A stretch of DNA of 64,000 nucleotides from an uncultured Bacteroidales bacterium (GCA_934699095.1 CAKUVI010000004.1:251171-315170); one strand, 5' to 3'. Counted from the stretch's first letter, positions 8,094 to 18,431 are shown. The notes: generated by a model not told the origin, from the sequence alone. Numbers and translations: made by a program.

Positions 8094-8162
8094 CGACTTG
8101 TAGTTTTGTATTTAGAAATTTAGAGAAAATAGTACAATTCAATTCATAAAAATTCAAAAATT

Positions 8163-11100
8163 ATGGGAAAAGTTTACATTTTTAGCAGACTAACCGACAA
8201 GGTTAGATCGATCGCTGCCCTGCTATTGGTTATGGCTGTGGCGGTGGGTAGTGTTTTTGCCCAGTATGACGGGACAGGAACATTTACCAAGATTACGTCT
8301 GTTGACGAACTTACTACCGGTTACTATGTAGTGGCTGAGCAAGGGGGTGAATTTGCAATGACTTCCGAGGTTAACGCTGGTGGCACGAAGTATCTGTTAT
8401 CAACAGAAGCTAACTTTGAAAATCCAGAAGCTGCAATCGTATGGTTGATAGATGTTGCAGCCGACGGATCCGTTACGTTGTACAATGAAGCTGTAGGTGC
8501 ATACGCTGCCTATTCTGGCAGTGGCAACAGCGCTTACACTATCACTTCATTGAGCGACAAGGGCAAATGGAATGTGTCGTTGGATGCAGAAGAAAACTTT
8601 GTTTTCGAGAATGTTGCATCAGCTGGCAGAATCCTTTCTTATAATGCCGGTTCTCCAAGATTTGCATGTTATACAAGCAATCAAAAGAAACTTGCCCTCT
8701 ACAAGAGGGATGGAGCTGCTCCCGTAGCGCTTGTCAAAGCTCCTGTTTTCTCAATTCCTTCAGGAACTTACTACACCGCTCCTCAAACCATAGCTCTCTC
8801 TTGCGAGACCGAGGGCGCCAACATCTATTACTCAATAAATAGTGGCGAAGAGGTGCTTTACAGCGCTCCGTTCACAATCAACAGCAATTCAACAGTTGTT
8901 GCATACGCCAAACTCGGCGAGAACAACAGCGTTCAAATTACTGAGACCTTCACTTTTGTTATTCCTACCGAAGTTGCAAGCATAGCCGCTTTCAAAGCTG
9001 CTGAGGGCGATGCAAACACCGTTTATAAAATCACAGGTGATGTTACCTACAACTATGGCGCAAACGGAAACCGTTATGTGCAAGATCCTACCGGAGGACT
9101 TCTCGTCTATGATTATTCTGTAATCACTAACAACTATAATCCAGGCGACGTAATCTCTGGCGGTCTTGTAGGTAAAAAACAGCTTTACTACGGTTTGGTA
9201 GAGATGATCCCTGTTGAAAATCCTGCCGAAGGTGTTGCTGGAACTGAAAACCTTCCTGTTGCTGTGACAATGGCTGATATCGCAGCTGACCCAGATGCGT
9301 ATATGTCAAGATTGGTGACAATCACGAACTGTGCAGTTGCTGCCGACATTACATTCAACACCACCTCAACACAGAATCTGAATATGACACAGGGTTCAAA
9401 CACAATGCAGATCCGCAACGTGTTCAGAACTCTTGACAAGAGCTTGGATGCCGGACAGTTTATCAATGTGACCGGTTTTGTAGGCAGATACAACAGCACT
9501 CTTCAAATTTTCCCACGCTACAATGAGGACATAGAAGTTGTGAATACAACTTTGCCTCTCGTCTGCGATTTCGACAACAACAGTAATTCAGCCACTCTTG
9601 TAAATGGTACTGCCGCAAACAAATGGTATGTCGGTCAGGCGCAAGGTTTCGACAACAACAAGTTATACATCTCATCTTCAAACGGCCTCACCAACAAATA
9701 CAAAATCAATGAAGCTGCCGTTTCACATGCGTGGATGCCTGTTACAATGCCTGCATCAGACGTTATTTTGAGCTTTGACTACAGAAGCAACGGTGAGAAC
9801 GAGAATGACTTCTTGCAGATTTCCCTCGTTGACGCTTCTGCAGAAGTTGTTGCCGGCACACTTCCAACTGACTATCTCGCTCGTTTGAACGGTCAGAGTG
9901 AAGTTAAACACTATCAAGTTGTTATTCCAGCATCTTATGCTGGCGCAAAGAAACTTGTCTTCACATGGACAAACGACGCAGCCAATGGTGAGCAGACACC
10001 TGCATGCATCGACAATATCGAGATGAAGACAACATGCACAGCTCCTACAAATTTGGCTGCTGCCGTTGAAGGTCAGACTGCAGTAATCACTTGGACTGCT
10101 CCTGAAGGCCAGAATTCATGGACTGTTGAGTACAAGGATTCAGAAAGTCATGGTTGGATTTCACAAAATGTTACAAATCCTACCATCACTCTTGACAATC
10201 TTTCAACTGAAGTCACATACGATGTCAGAGTTAAGGCAAATTGCGGTGAAGAGTCAAGCGTTTGGACAAAGGCTAACTTCAACGTTCCTTGTATCGATCT
10301 TACAACATCCGACCTGAATTTCACAATCGGCACAGGAATATCAACATCTTACCATCCTTTCTATGCTTACTACGGAAATTCATGGACCCAGGTTATCTAT
10401 CCTAAGTCAAACTTCGAGACCCCGGGATATATCAACTCAATATCATGGGAGGTAAATTCCGCCGCTGAGCACGAATATACCTCTTTGAAGATATACATGG
10501 GTACAACATCTCTTAATGCAAACACAACATCATCTTGGTTGCCAATGGATGAGTTGACTTTGGTTTATGAGAAATCAAATGGAAAAATCGGTTCAGCCTC
10601 TGGTTGGGAAACATACAATTTGAGCACTCCTTATTATTATAATGGAGAAGACAATTTGGTGATTGTGGTTTCACGTGCTGCAAGTGGTTGGAAGAGCCTG
10701 TATTACAAGGGAACCACCGGCCAAACAAATGCAGTGTTGTACAGATATGCAGACGGCAACTCAAGCTACGCAGAACATCCGGGCACAGCAACAGGTTACA
10801 CTGCATCAACGCTTCCTAATATGAAGGTTGACTACACTGGATATGTTTGTGGTGACGAGAAATGCGCAGCTCCTGCTGATCTCGCCGTTAGCAACATAAC
10901 CACTGATGGCGCTAAACTCACCTGGACAGGTGATGCTCCTTCATATATGGTTTCATACATGGCGGAAGGTGATGCTGAATTCACAAATGTTGAGGTTGCC
11001 AACACCCAATACACATTAACCGGTTTGGCTGACAACACCGACTATGTTGTAGCCGTAGTTGCCAAATGCGGCAATGTAGGCGACAGCAAGGAAGTGACTG

Positions 11101-14100
11101 CAGCTTTCAAGACTGAGGCTATATGCAAGGTTCCTGCTAATCTTCAGGTTTCTCATAATATCGCCAACACCGAGATCACTTGGTCACCAATTGCTGGTGT
11201 TAACCAATATGAGGTTCAATACGGAATCGCAGGTGGCGACATTATGCACTCTGCTTTTGTCAACGACGCTACAGTTTACACTATAGCTGCTCTTGATGAA
11301 AACACACAATATACAGTAAGAGTAAGGGCTATTTGTGCCGAAGACAGTCACAGCGACTGGGCAGAACTCACATTCACACGTCCTTTGATCTGTTCTACAC
11401 CTACAGAACTCACAGTTACTGACGTGACCGTCAATTCAGCTTCTTTGACATGGAATGCAGGCGATGCATCTTCATGGACTGTAAGATACAACCAGGTTGG
11501 TTCAGATCTCAGCACAACAATTACCACAAACACTAATAGTGCAACTATCACTGGTTTGTCTTCTAACACTAAATATGAAGTAAGTGTAAAGGGCAATTGT
11601 GCTGGTTACTTAAGTCCATGGTCAACAGCTGTTACACTTAACACAGAATGTGGTCCTTACACCGTAACAAATTCAAATCCTTGGTTTGAAGATTTCGAAG
11701 GATATACAGGTTCAGGTGAGAAGGCATTTGACCCATGTTGGGAGACTCCTGTCAAGTCATCATCGAATGCTCCGTTTGTTTACTGCAACTACTCAGGTGC
11801 AACACATTCAGGTGTCAACTCAATGGAGTTGAAGGGTACAACAAACCAAGAGAATGTTGTTGTTTTACCAGTATTCTCAAACGATATTGCAACATTACAA
11901 CTCTCATTCTTTGCAAACACAACTGCAAGTTCAGTTGCAAATGCCGGTACTTTTGAAGTTGGTTATGTGACAGACGCTAACGATGGCTCAACATTCGTGG
12001 CATTGAACACCGTAACTCCTCTTTCAACAAGTTTGAACAGAGCAAATTCTGATTTCTATGGTCCGTTCAACTATTCTTCTGTAACTGCAGAGAATGCAAG
12101 AATGGCTATCCACTTCAAATCTTCATACGGTTCTTATTCTGCTACATCTTGGAATTTGGACGACATCACAGTTTCCTTGATTCCGAACTGTCAGGCTCCT
12201 ATGAATTTGGTGACAACAGAAGTTACAGTTAATAGTGCAACTGTAGCATGGACAACCCTCGGGGAAGAGGAATCATGGAATGTTCAATATGGTCCTGCAG
12301 GTTTCGCACTCGGTGAAGGCACAATCGTTGAAACATCAACAAAGCCTTACCAAATCACAGGTCTCACAACAGGTACATCATACGATGTCTATGTAAACGC
12401 TATCTGTGGTGTAGGTAACGAAAGTGAATGGGTTGGACCTATCACCGTTACACCTGCTACAAAATGTACATACAGACTTGAGTTGACCGACAGCTATGGT
12501 GATGGCTGGAATAACGGTAAAATCACCGTTACACAAAACGGCTCATCACAAACCTACACCATAAGCAGCGGTTCATCTGCAACCTATAATGTAGAAGTAT
12601 TAAACGGTACTGATGTTACATTTACATATAACACAGGTTCTTATGCTTATGAGAATTCATTTGTAATATACGACTACGATAATAATGTTGTATGGCAGTT
12701 GACATCAGGTAGTGGAAACGATGGTGCAAACACAACAGTGGTTCCATCGTGTTATGAAGTTGAACCGAGTGGTTGCGAAAGCACTTGTCAGTTCACAATT
12801 CTCCTTACAGATGAGTATGGTGATGGTTGGACAGGCTGGGATGATGACTACAACACAGTTGTTGACGGTCTCCTCACTATCAAGCAAAACGGTGAGGTAG
12901 TTGGTGAATACGCTCTTGAAGACGGTTATTCAGCAAACTATAACGTTGAATTGTGCGACAATGTAGAAACAGAATTCATCCTTGATCCTGGTTACTTCTA
13001 TGATGAGATAGGCGTTACCATTACAAACACCAATGGTGATGTTATCTGGTCTGTAAGCGATCTTGATGAAGGTGACGAACAAACCTACACATTCACTGTA
13101 GATTGTGGTGATGCACCGGCATCATGTGTTAAACCTACAGATCTCGCTGTTGAAAGCACAACTGAAAACTCTGCAGTACTCGCATGGACAGGTGACGCAG
13201 CAGTTACCTATCAAGTTGAATACCGTAAGGCTGAAGTTGAAGCATGGTCAACAGCTACCGTTACCGGTCTTACATACACAATAAACAATCTTGAGACCAA
13301 TGCAACTTACTATGCACGTGTTAAGGCTGTTTGCGACGTTGAGAACACCTATAGCGACGAGGTATTCTTCTTCATCTCAACAAGCAGTGCATGTAACGAT
13401 TCTGAAGTAGGCGACCAAAGCAACACTACTTATTACATTCCTGTTAACACTTATTACAAAAACTCTTACTCACAACAGATCTTCACACCTGAAGAAATCG
13501 GCGGCTCTGGTAATATTACCAAGATAGCTTTCAATTACCAATATACCAGCAGTATAAATTCCAAGGGTGATGTTACTATCTACATAGCAAATACCGACAA
13601 GACAGAATTCGACAGCAATACAGATTGGCAGACTGAAGGCTTGACACAAGTATATCATGGCAACATGAACTGTGTTCAAGGTTGGAACGAATTTGTATTG
13701 GATGAACCATTTGCATATGATAACTCAAGCAATCTTATTGTAGCAGTTTTGGACAACAGCGGTTCTTACAATTCATCTTCATACAAGTTCTATTGCAAGA
13801 CAGGTTCTGACAACACTACTTTGTACTATTACAATGACTACAGCCAATGGTCAGCAAGCTCAAGTGGTACAAGAACCAATATCAGAAACGACATTCGTTT
13901 CACCGTATGTGCATCAGAATTCTCAGATGTACAGGTTGAAGATATTTCCTTTATTAGTCAAGCTTGTGAAATAGTAGATCAGCATCTTTCTGCCCATTTT
14001 AAGAATGTAGGTTCTACTGATATCAACAAGGTTGAAGCATACTATAGTGTAAATGGTGGTGTAGCAGTACACGAGACAATCAATTTGTCAGAAACGCTTG

Positions 14101-17100
14101 CACAAGGCGAATCCACTTATTTCTACTTCAACACTCCTATAACTTTAACAGAGCCGAACAACACCATTAAAGTTTGGATAACAGTTCCGGGTGATGGTAG
14201 TTTCAATAACAATGTCGCTTATACTACATCGTCTATTGTAGCGCCGCTGGAGGTTCCTTATTTTGAGGACTTCAATGGCGATGCGTCAACAGAATGGGCG
14301 GTAGGTGGAAATGACATAGCGAATGTTAGTATCAATGATGCAATTGAAATCAGTGGTAATGATTATGAGGAATCAACAGCCAGTGCATATGCTCCATGTA
14401 TCTATCTGCCTGCTGGTCGTTACCAAGTAGCTTACGACTATTATGCTAAAAATGCCGCATACGTTGAGAATTTCAAAGTTTTATATGGAATGAGTCTACA
14501 AACTCTTGAAGATGTAGTTGCAGAACATACGTTCTCTAATACAGAACCTGTTAGAGCATATAATACAATCGAAATCACTGAAGGTGGTGTTTACTATTTC
14601 GCGATAAAAGGAATTAATGCACCTGGTAACATGGGCTTCTTTGTTGACAACTTCTCTATAAAGAGACTCATCCGCACAAATGTTTACTATGCAGCTCATG
14701 GTGACGGTACACCAGAGGGTCAGCTTGAGGTTCCTGAAGGCGAAGAACTCACTATCGAAATCGTTCCTGAGGTTGGATACCATGTATTCGGCATCTATAA
14801 GAACCAAGTTTTGGTAAGAGGCGAAAACACCGACAACGCAGCTGTTGAGTATTTCACATTCGTTCCTAACAATTACGATAACATCTATGTTAATTTCACA
14901 ACCAACAAGTATGAGATCAATGCAATTGTTGAAAACTACTTCGTTACTGAGTACAACGACAATGCTCTTGGTGCAACTTACACACCGAGTCATGAGGTGC
15001 TTTACCATGGTGCAACACACACCGGTATCATAGCTCTCGCTCCGAACTATCACATCGAAGGTGTTTATGTTAACGGTTTGAATATGACTTCTGACCTTGT
15101 TGCAATGGAAGGCAACCAGTACAAGTTCGTTCTTTCACCGATAGCTGAGGATAAGGACATCAGAGTTGTGGCTGGTCTCGACAGTGCAAGAATTGTTTAC
15201 ACAGTTCTCGCCGGAGAGGGTGTCATCAACGAGACATTTGTAGTTGACGGTGAGACCGAGCTTCCAGCAACATACGTTGAAACCATCCAAGGATACATTG
15301 ATTTCTTAAGCTCAATCACACCAGCTCCTGGTTACCATGTTGAGAGCATCATCATCGACGGTGTTGAGCACAACATCATTGAGCTATACTCATTCGAGAA
15401 ACTCTTCGGCACTCACAACGTTGTGATTGTATTCGCTAAGAACCATTATGTAATCACAACCAATGGTTATGGCAACGGTACTGTATCAAACGGTGTTGAG
15501 TTCGATTATGATCCAGACTTTGTATATGTATTCAAGGCTACTCCGGCAGCTGACAACCACATTGTAAGCGTATTGCGCAACAACGTTGAATTGACAGTTG
15601 CAGATCCTCAGGCAATGTTCACAGACACATTGAGAAACATCCTTGACAACTACGATTACCAAGTATTGTTCGCTCCTGACAAATACAACGTAACAGCATC
15701 TGCTGGTGAGGGAGGTTCAATCTCTAATGCCGGCACCATCACTTACAACTATGACGAAGATGTTGACTATGTAATCAACGCAAACGAAGGTTACTATATC
15801 GCATCAGTTACAGTTGACGGTGTTGAGACTGTTTATACACAAGACGACGCGTTGACGACAACAACCGTTCATTTTGATGCAAACAGCGGCAACCACACTG
15901 TAAATGCAACATTTGCTCCATTCATCTACACAATCACTGTAAATGCCGGTCAGAATGGTGCTATCACACCTGGTACCTCAACTTATGAATTCAACACAAC
16001 ACCTACATTCCTGATCACTCCTAACACTGGATATGGCATTGTGGATGTAACTGTTGATGGTGAGTCAAAGGGTGCAATCAGCACATACACATTCCCAGCA
16101 TTGACATCAGATCACACTATTGCTGCAACATTCGCTGCTTATCAATACACAATAACCGCTAACGCTGGCAACGGCGGTACCATCACACCTGCTGGTGTAA
16201 CCAACATGGTATATGGTGGCGACCAGACCTACACAATCACAGCATCTAACGGTTATCATATCGCCAATGTTTATGTTGACGGTGTTGCTGTTGCAGACCC
16301 GACAAGCACATATACATTCGAAAATGTTACAGCTAACCACACTATTTACGCTGTATTTGAGGCTAATCAATACACAATCACAGTTAACCAACCTGCAAAT
16401 GGTACAATCACTCCAAGCGGTGTGATCACTGTTCAATATGGTGAAACTCCTACTTTCGTGATTACTCCTAACACAGGATACAGTGTAAGCCAAATTACAG
16501 TCAACGCTTCTACACAAGTAATCAACAACGCTACACACGTTAATGATATTTACACTTACACATTCCCGGCAGTATCATCCAACCAGACTATCACTGCAAC
16601 AATGACAGCTAAGACTTACACAATCACAGCTTCAGCAGGCAGCAATGGTACGATTACACCAAACGGCAATGTGAATGCGGTTTATGGTTCAACACACTCA
16701 TTCCAGATTACTCCTAACGAAGGATATGTAGTTGACAATGTAACTGTTGATGGCATGAGCATGGGTTCTCTCGGTGCTTATACATTCACCAACGTTGTTG
16801 CCAACCACACCATCAACGTAACATTCAAGATGGCAGAATGTGTTGCTCCAACAAACTTGCAGACCACTTACATTGATTCTACTTCAGCTGTTTTGAACTG
16901 GTACCATCCGGGTGCTGCTTCATTCGATATCCAATACAAGACTATCGACGGCACATTCAGCTCAATCTCAGCCGTAACTGGCAACAGCTACACTTTGATG
17001 GGCTTGAATCCTGGAACAACCTATTTGTGGCAAATCCGCGCTAATTGCGCTGCAAACAACCACAGCGATTGGACCAACATGGTGGTATTCAAGACAAATA

Positions 17101-17366
17101 ATCCTTCAATCGAAGTTGGATTGAACGATTTCGATCCTGCACAGATCAAGGTTTATGCTGAGCGTCAGAACATCCATATCATGAACACTTCAAATGTAGC
17201 AACCGATGGTGTTCGCGTTTACGACATCTATGGCAAATTGCTCTATCAAGGTTCATTGAACAGTGATCATGAAGTGATCAACATGAATGTTGCAGCAGGT
17301 ACATACATCGTAAATGTGGCAACTGAATATGGATTCTACAACTATAAGGTTACTATTGTGAGATAG
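8163..17366 (+). CDS. Giant modular secreted adhesin-like protein with T9SS sorting domain
   Basis: A 3,067-residue protein, about 30 times longer than typical small neighbours. Order by approximate residue: signal peptide 1-33 (ends SVFA); N-terminal domain to 185; chitobiase C-terminal-like domain 192-265; OB-fold DUF5689-like domain 270-460; jelly-roll (cleaved-adhesin-like) domain 463-625; fibronectin III 626-709; unknown domain 712-895; three Fn3 domains 900-1163; jelly roll 1163-1341; Fn3 1343-1432; two DxYGDGW modules 1435-1650; Fn3 1653-1739; a second copy of the 712-895 domain at 1743-1917; CARDB-like 1921-2026; jelly roll 2027-2169; nine InlB-B-like repeats 2172-2890; Fn3 2892-2977; type A T9SS sorting domain 2985-3067. 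I infer surface display by T9SS and a role in binding or adhesion. No catalytic domain was recognised. Confidence 0.9.
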   Translation: MGKVYIFSRLTDKVRSIAALLLVMAVAVGSVFAQYDGTGTFTKITSVDELTTGYYVVAEQGGEFAMTSEVNAGGTKYLLSTEANFENPEAAIVWLIDVAADGSVTLYNEAVGAYAAYSGSGNSAYTITSLSDKGKWNVSLDAEENFVFENVASAGRILSYNAGSPRFACYTSNQKKLALYKRDGAAPVALVKAPVFSIPSGTYYTAPQTIALSCETEGANIYYSINSGEEVLYSAPFTINSNSTVVAYAKLGENNSVQITETFTFVIPTEVASIAAFKAAEGDANTVYKITGDVTYNYGANGNRYVQDPTGGLLVYDYSVITNNYNPGDVISGGLVGKKQLYYGLVEMIPVENPAEGVAGTENLPVAVTMADIAADPDAYMSRLVTITNCAVAADITFNTTSTQNLNMTQGSNTMQIRNVFRTLDKSLDAGQFINVTGFVGRYNSTLQIFPRYNEDIEVVNTTLPLVCDFDNNSNSATLVNGTAANKWYVGQAQGFDNNKLYISSSNGLTNKYKINEAAVSHAWMPVTMPASDVILSFDYRSNGENENDFLQISLVDASAEVVAGTLPTDYLARLNGQSEVKHYQVVIPASYAGAKKLVFTWTNDAANGEQTPACIDNIEMKTTCTAPTNLAAAVEGQTAVITWTAPEGQNSWTVEYKDSESHGWISQNVTNPTITLDNLSTEVTYDVRVKANCGEESSVWTKANFNVPCIDLTTSDLNFTIGTGISTSYHPFYAYYGNSWTQVIYPKSNFETPGYINSISWEVNSAAEHEYTSLKIYMGTTSLNANTTSSWLPMDELTLVYEKSNGKIGSASGWETYNLSTPYYYNGEDNLVIVVSRAASGWKSLYYKGTTGQTNAVLYRYADGNSSYAEHPGTATGYTASTLPNMKVDYTGYVCGDEKCAAPADLAVSNITTDGAKLTWTGDAPSYMVSYMAEGDAEFTNVEVANTQYTLTGLADNTDYVVAVVAKCGNVGDSKEVTAAFKTEAICKVPANLQVSHNIANTEITWSPIAGVNQYEVQYGIAGGDIMHSAFVNDATVYTIAALDENTQYTVRVRAICAEDSHSDWAELTFTRPLICSTPTELTVTDVTVNSASLTWNAGDASSWTVRYNQVGSDLSTTITTNTNSATITGLSSNTKYEVSVKGNCAGYLSPWSTAVTLNTECGPYTVTNSNPWFEDFEGYTGSGEKAFDPCWETPVKSSSNAPFVYCNYSGATHSGVNSMELKGTTNQENVVVLPVFSNDIATLQLSFFANTTASSVANAGTFEVGYVTDANDGSTFVALNTVTPLSTSLNRANSDFYGPFNYSSVTAENARMAIHFKSSYGSYSATSWNLDDITVSLIPNCQAPMNLVTTEVTVNSATVAWTTLGEEESWNVQYGPAGFALGEGTIVETSTKPYQITGLTTGTSYDVYVNAICGVGNESEWVGPITVTPATKCTYRLELTDSYGDGWNNGKITVTQNGSSQTYTISSGSSATYNVEVLNGTDVTFTYNTGSYAYENSFVIYDYDNNVVWQLTSGSGNDGANTTVVPSCYEVEPSGCESTCQFTILLTDEYGDGWTGWDDDYNTVVDGLLTIKQNGEVVGEYALEDGYSANYNVELCDNVETEFILDPGYFYDEIGVTITNTNGDVIWSVSDLDEGDEQTYTFTVDCGDAPASCVKPTDLAVESTTENSAVLAWTGDAAVTYQVEYRKAEVEAWSTATVTGLTYTINNLETNATYYARVKAVCDVENTYSDEVFFFISTSSACNDSEVGDQSNTTYYIPVNTYYKNSYSQQIFTPEEIGGSGNITKIAFNYQYTSSINSKGDVTIYIANTDKTEFDSNTDWQTEGLTQVYHGNMNCVQGWNEFVLDEPFAYDNSSNLIVAVLDNSGSYNSSSYKFYCKTGSDNTTLYYYNDYSQWSASSSGTRTNIRNDIRFTVCASEFSDVQVEDISFISQACEIVDQHLSAHFKNVGSTDINKVEAYYSVNGGVAVHETINLSETLAQGESTYFYFNTPITLTEPNNTIKVWITVPGDGSFNNNVAYTTSSIVAPLEVPYFEDFNGDASTEWAVGGNDIANVSINDAIEISGNDYEESTASAYAPCIYLPAGRYQVAYDYYAKNAAYVENFKVLYGMSLQTLEDVVAEHTFSNTEPVRAYNTIEITEGGVYYFAIKGINAPGNMGFFVDNFSIKRLIRTNVYYAAHGDGTPEGQLEVPEGEELTIEIVPEVGYHVFGIYKNQVLVRGENTDNAAVEYFTFVPNNYDNIYVNFTTNKYEINAIVENYFVTEYNDNALGATYTPSHEVLYHGATHTGIIALAPNYHIEGVYVNGLNMTSDLVAMEGNQYKFVLSPIAEDKDIRVVAGLDSARIVYTVLAGEGVINETFVVDGETELPATYVETIQGYIDFLSSITPAPGYHVESIIIDGVEHNIIELYSFEKLFGTHNVVIVFAKNHYVITTNGYGNGTVSNGVEFDYDPDFVYVFKATPAADNHIVSVLRNNVELTVADPQAMFTDTLRNILDNYDYQVLFAPDKYNVTASAGEGGSISNAGTITYNYDEDVDYVINANEGYYIASVTVDGVETVYTQDDALTTTTVHFDANSGNHTVNATFAPFIYTITVNAGQNGAITPGTSTYEFNTTPTFLITPNTGYGIVDVTVDGESKGAISTYTFPALTSDHTIAATFAAYQYTITANAGNGGTITPAGVTNMVYGGDQTYTITASNGYHIANVYVDGVAVADPTSTYTFENVTANHTIYAVFEANQYTITVNQPANGTITPSGVITVQYGETPTFVITPNTGYSVSQITVNASTQVINNATHVNDIYTYTFPAVSSNQTITATMTAKTYTITASAGSNGTITPNGNVNAVYGSTHSFQITPNEGYVVDNVTVDGMSMGSLGAYTFTNVVANHTINVTFKMAECVAPTNLQTTYIDSTSAVLNWYHPGAASFDIQYKTIDGTFSSISAVTGNSYTLMGLNPGTTYLWQIRANCAANNHSDWTNMVVFKTNNPSIEVGLNDFDPAQIKVYAERQNIHIMNTSNVATDGVRVYDIYGKLLYQGSLNSDHEVINMNVAAGTYIVNVATEYGFYNYKVTIVR
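14680..16835 (+). repeat. Nine tandem InlB B-like repeats in the giant protein
   Basis: About 70-85 residues each, diverged in the first half and regular in the second. Late copies start near 15925, 16142, 16370 and 16615 and share the pattern YTIT(V/A)(N/S)AG.(N/G)G.ITP..., then .(I/V)TPN.GY.(I/V)..(V/I)TVDG and a closing (N/S)HTI.ATF. This fits the divergent InlB B-repeat (Flg_new-type) family, found in surface proteins as a stalk. Confidence 0.75.
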
Positions 17367-17388
17367 TTAAACACGATAGTTAAGGCAA

Positions 17389-17422
17389 AAGGAGAACAAC
17401 TTGTGTTGTTCTCCTTTTTTTT
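17389..17422 (+). terminator. Rho-independent terminator after the giant gene
   Basis: A perfect 12-bp stem (17389-17400 with 17405-17416), a TTGT loop and a run of Ts begin 22 bases after the stop codon. Confidence 0.88.
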
Positions 17423-17507
17423 ATTAATGTGACGAACGTATCAAAACGCTCAAAAATGTCAGTGTAATTATTATTTGCCACTGACAAATATTGTACAATG
17501 GTGGTTC

Positions 17508-17515
17508 TATTTTTG
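17508..17515 (+). promoter_or_regulatory. -7 box for the 17546 lipoprotein gene
   Basis: TATTTTTG matches TAnnTTTG. It lies downstream of the earliest in-frame start (17498), which argues for translation starting at the ATG at 17546. Confidence 0.5.
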
Positions 17516-17545
17516 CAATTCGTAATCGTATTAAATAATAGCAAA

Positions 17546-18109
17546 ATGAGAAGAATTGTATTTTATTTAGAATCAACTTTAGTGATTATCTGTTTTTATT
17601 CGTGTACTATGACTAAGCCGGTCACAAGCTATGGCGCATACAAGGGTGCAACAAAACAGGTTGAACAGGAATTGTCAGATGAAGGATATCATTTGAGCGG
17701 TTCGAGGAGTGAAACCAAGAATGAAGTGTCGGTCTCCGGGGTATCGTATAGTAGGTATACTGGATATGGAAGTGCGATGAGTAACAATTATTGGCAGTAC
17801 CAGGAATATCAGTTTGATGATTCAGCAGGAAATAGTATATCATATTCTGTGAAATATCAATTAAAAAAGGACAATAACGGTACAGAATACGTGGAAAACC
17901 TTGAAGTTACTAATTGTAGTGCCACCAAAAAGTATAATGAAATTTGCGGTAATTCAGGGGTCGTGAAGGAAAATATTGAAAAAGTTATTGAAAATCCAGA
18001 TCAAACTGCTACTGTAACAAACAAAAGCGCAACAATCACAGTTGCAGCGATTGGAACCATAGGCGGTGTTGCGTTACTGTCTGCTTTAATTGCATTGCTG
18101 TTGCTTTAA
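17546..18109 (+). CDS. Unknown lipoprotein with a C-terminal membrane segment
   Basis: Not recognised. Counted from the ATG at 17546 it has 187 residues; a start at 17498 would place the promoter box inside the gene. Residues 1-20 form a hydrophobic signal with a lipobox-like FYSC, so Cys20 may be lipidated. The middle is polar and rich in Ser, Tyr, Asn and Gly (a SYSRYTGYGSAM run, then YWQYQEYQFDD). The C terminus has a strong hydrophobic helix (ITVAAIGTIGGVALLSALIALLLL) ending the protein with no charged tail. A lipid anchor plus a terminal membrane helix on one short protein is unusual. It stands alone between a terminator upstream and a non-coding stretch downstream. Confidence 0.65.
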   Translation: MRRIVFYLESTLVIICFYSCTMTKPVTSYGAYKGATKQVEQELSDEGYHLSGSRSETKNEVSVSGVSYSRYTGYGSAMSNNYWQYQEYQFDDSAGNSISYSVKYQLKKDNNGTEYVENLEVTNCSATKKYNEICGNSGVVKENIEKVIENPDQTATVTNKSATITVAAIGTIGGVALLSALIALLLL

Positions 18110-18384
18110 TTATCCACTGTATGTGGCAAGCAGTCTTTCATGTCACTTTTTTCTTGATGGAAACTGCGATTAAGCTTGATAGAACGGGAAAGATATCCCC
18201 GTCAAAATCCAATTCTCTTCAGTGGATTCACAATTAAGATTATGTCCCATGCATTGTAATCTGTCTGCTGCATTTAATCGTACGTTTTTTCAGTTTAGAG
18301 AAGAGTTTAATAGAAACAAACATATAAAATGCTTAATTTAATCCTATGTTTATGAGCAGCGAAAGTTATAATTTACGAACATAA
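18110..18384. other. Intergenic stretch without recognised gene
   Basis: I found no frame with a plausible start and protein-like composition, no tRNA-like fold and no clear repeat in these 275 bases (322 to the rubredoxin stop). It separates a plus-strand lipoprotein gene from the minus-strand rubredoxin-GAPDH pair, so it must hold at least the end of the lipoprotein transcript. A small RNA cannot be excluded. Confidence 0.5.
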
Positions 18385-18410
18385 AAAAGGGCGGCTTTTG
18401 CCACCCTTTT
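18385..18410 (-). terminator. Terminator after rubredoxin (minus strand)
   Basis: Read on the minus strand, AAAAGGGTGGC and GCCGCCCTTTT pair around a short A-rich loop with one mismatch and run into six Ts. It lies about 20 bases past the rubredoxin stop. Confidence 0.7.
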
Positions 18411-18431
18411 GGGATATAATATTACAAAAAA

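Noticed and set aside
14680..16835. Possible CRISPR or DNA satellite
   Set aside because: The repeats keep one reading frame, are 210-250 bases long and diverged at DNA level; they are protein B-repeats.
18110..18431. Possible decayed gene in the 322-base gap before rubredoxin
   Set aside because: No frame shows more than short, low-complexity stretches, and no similarity to neighbours could be seen by eye.
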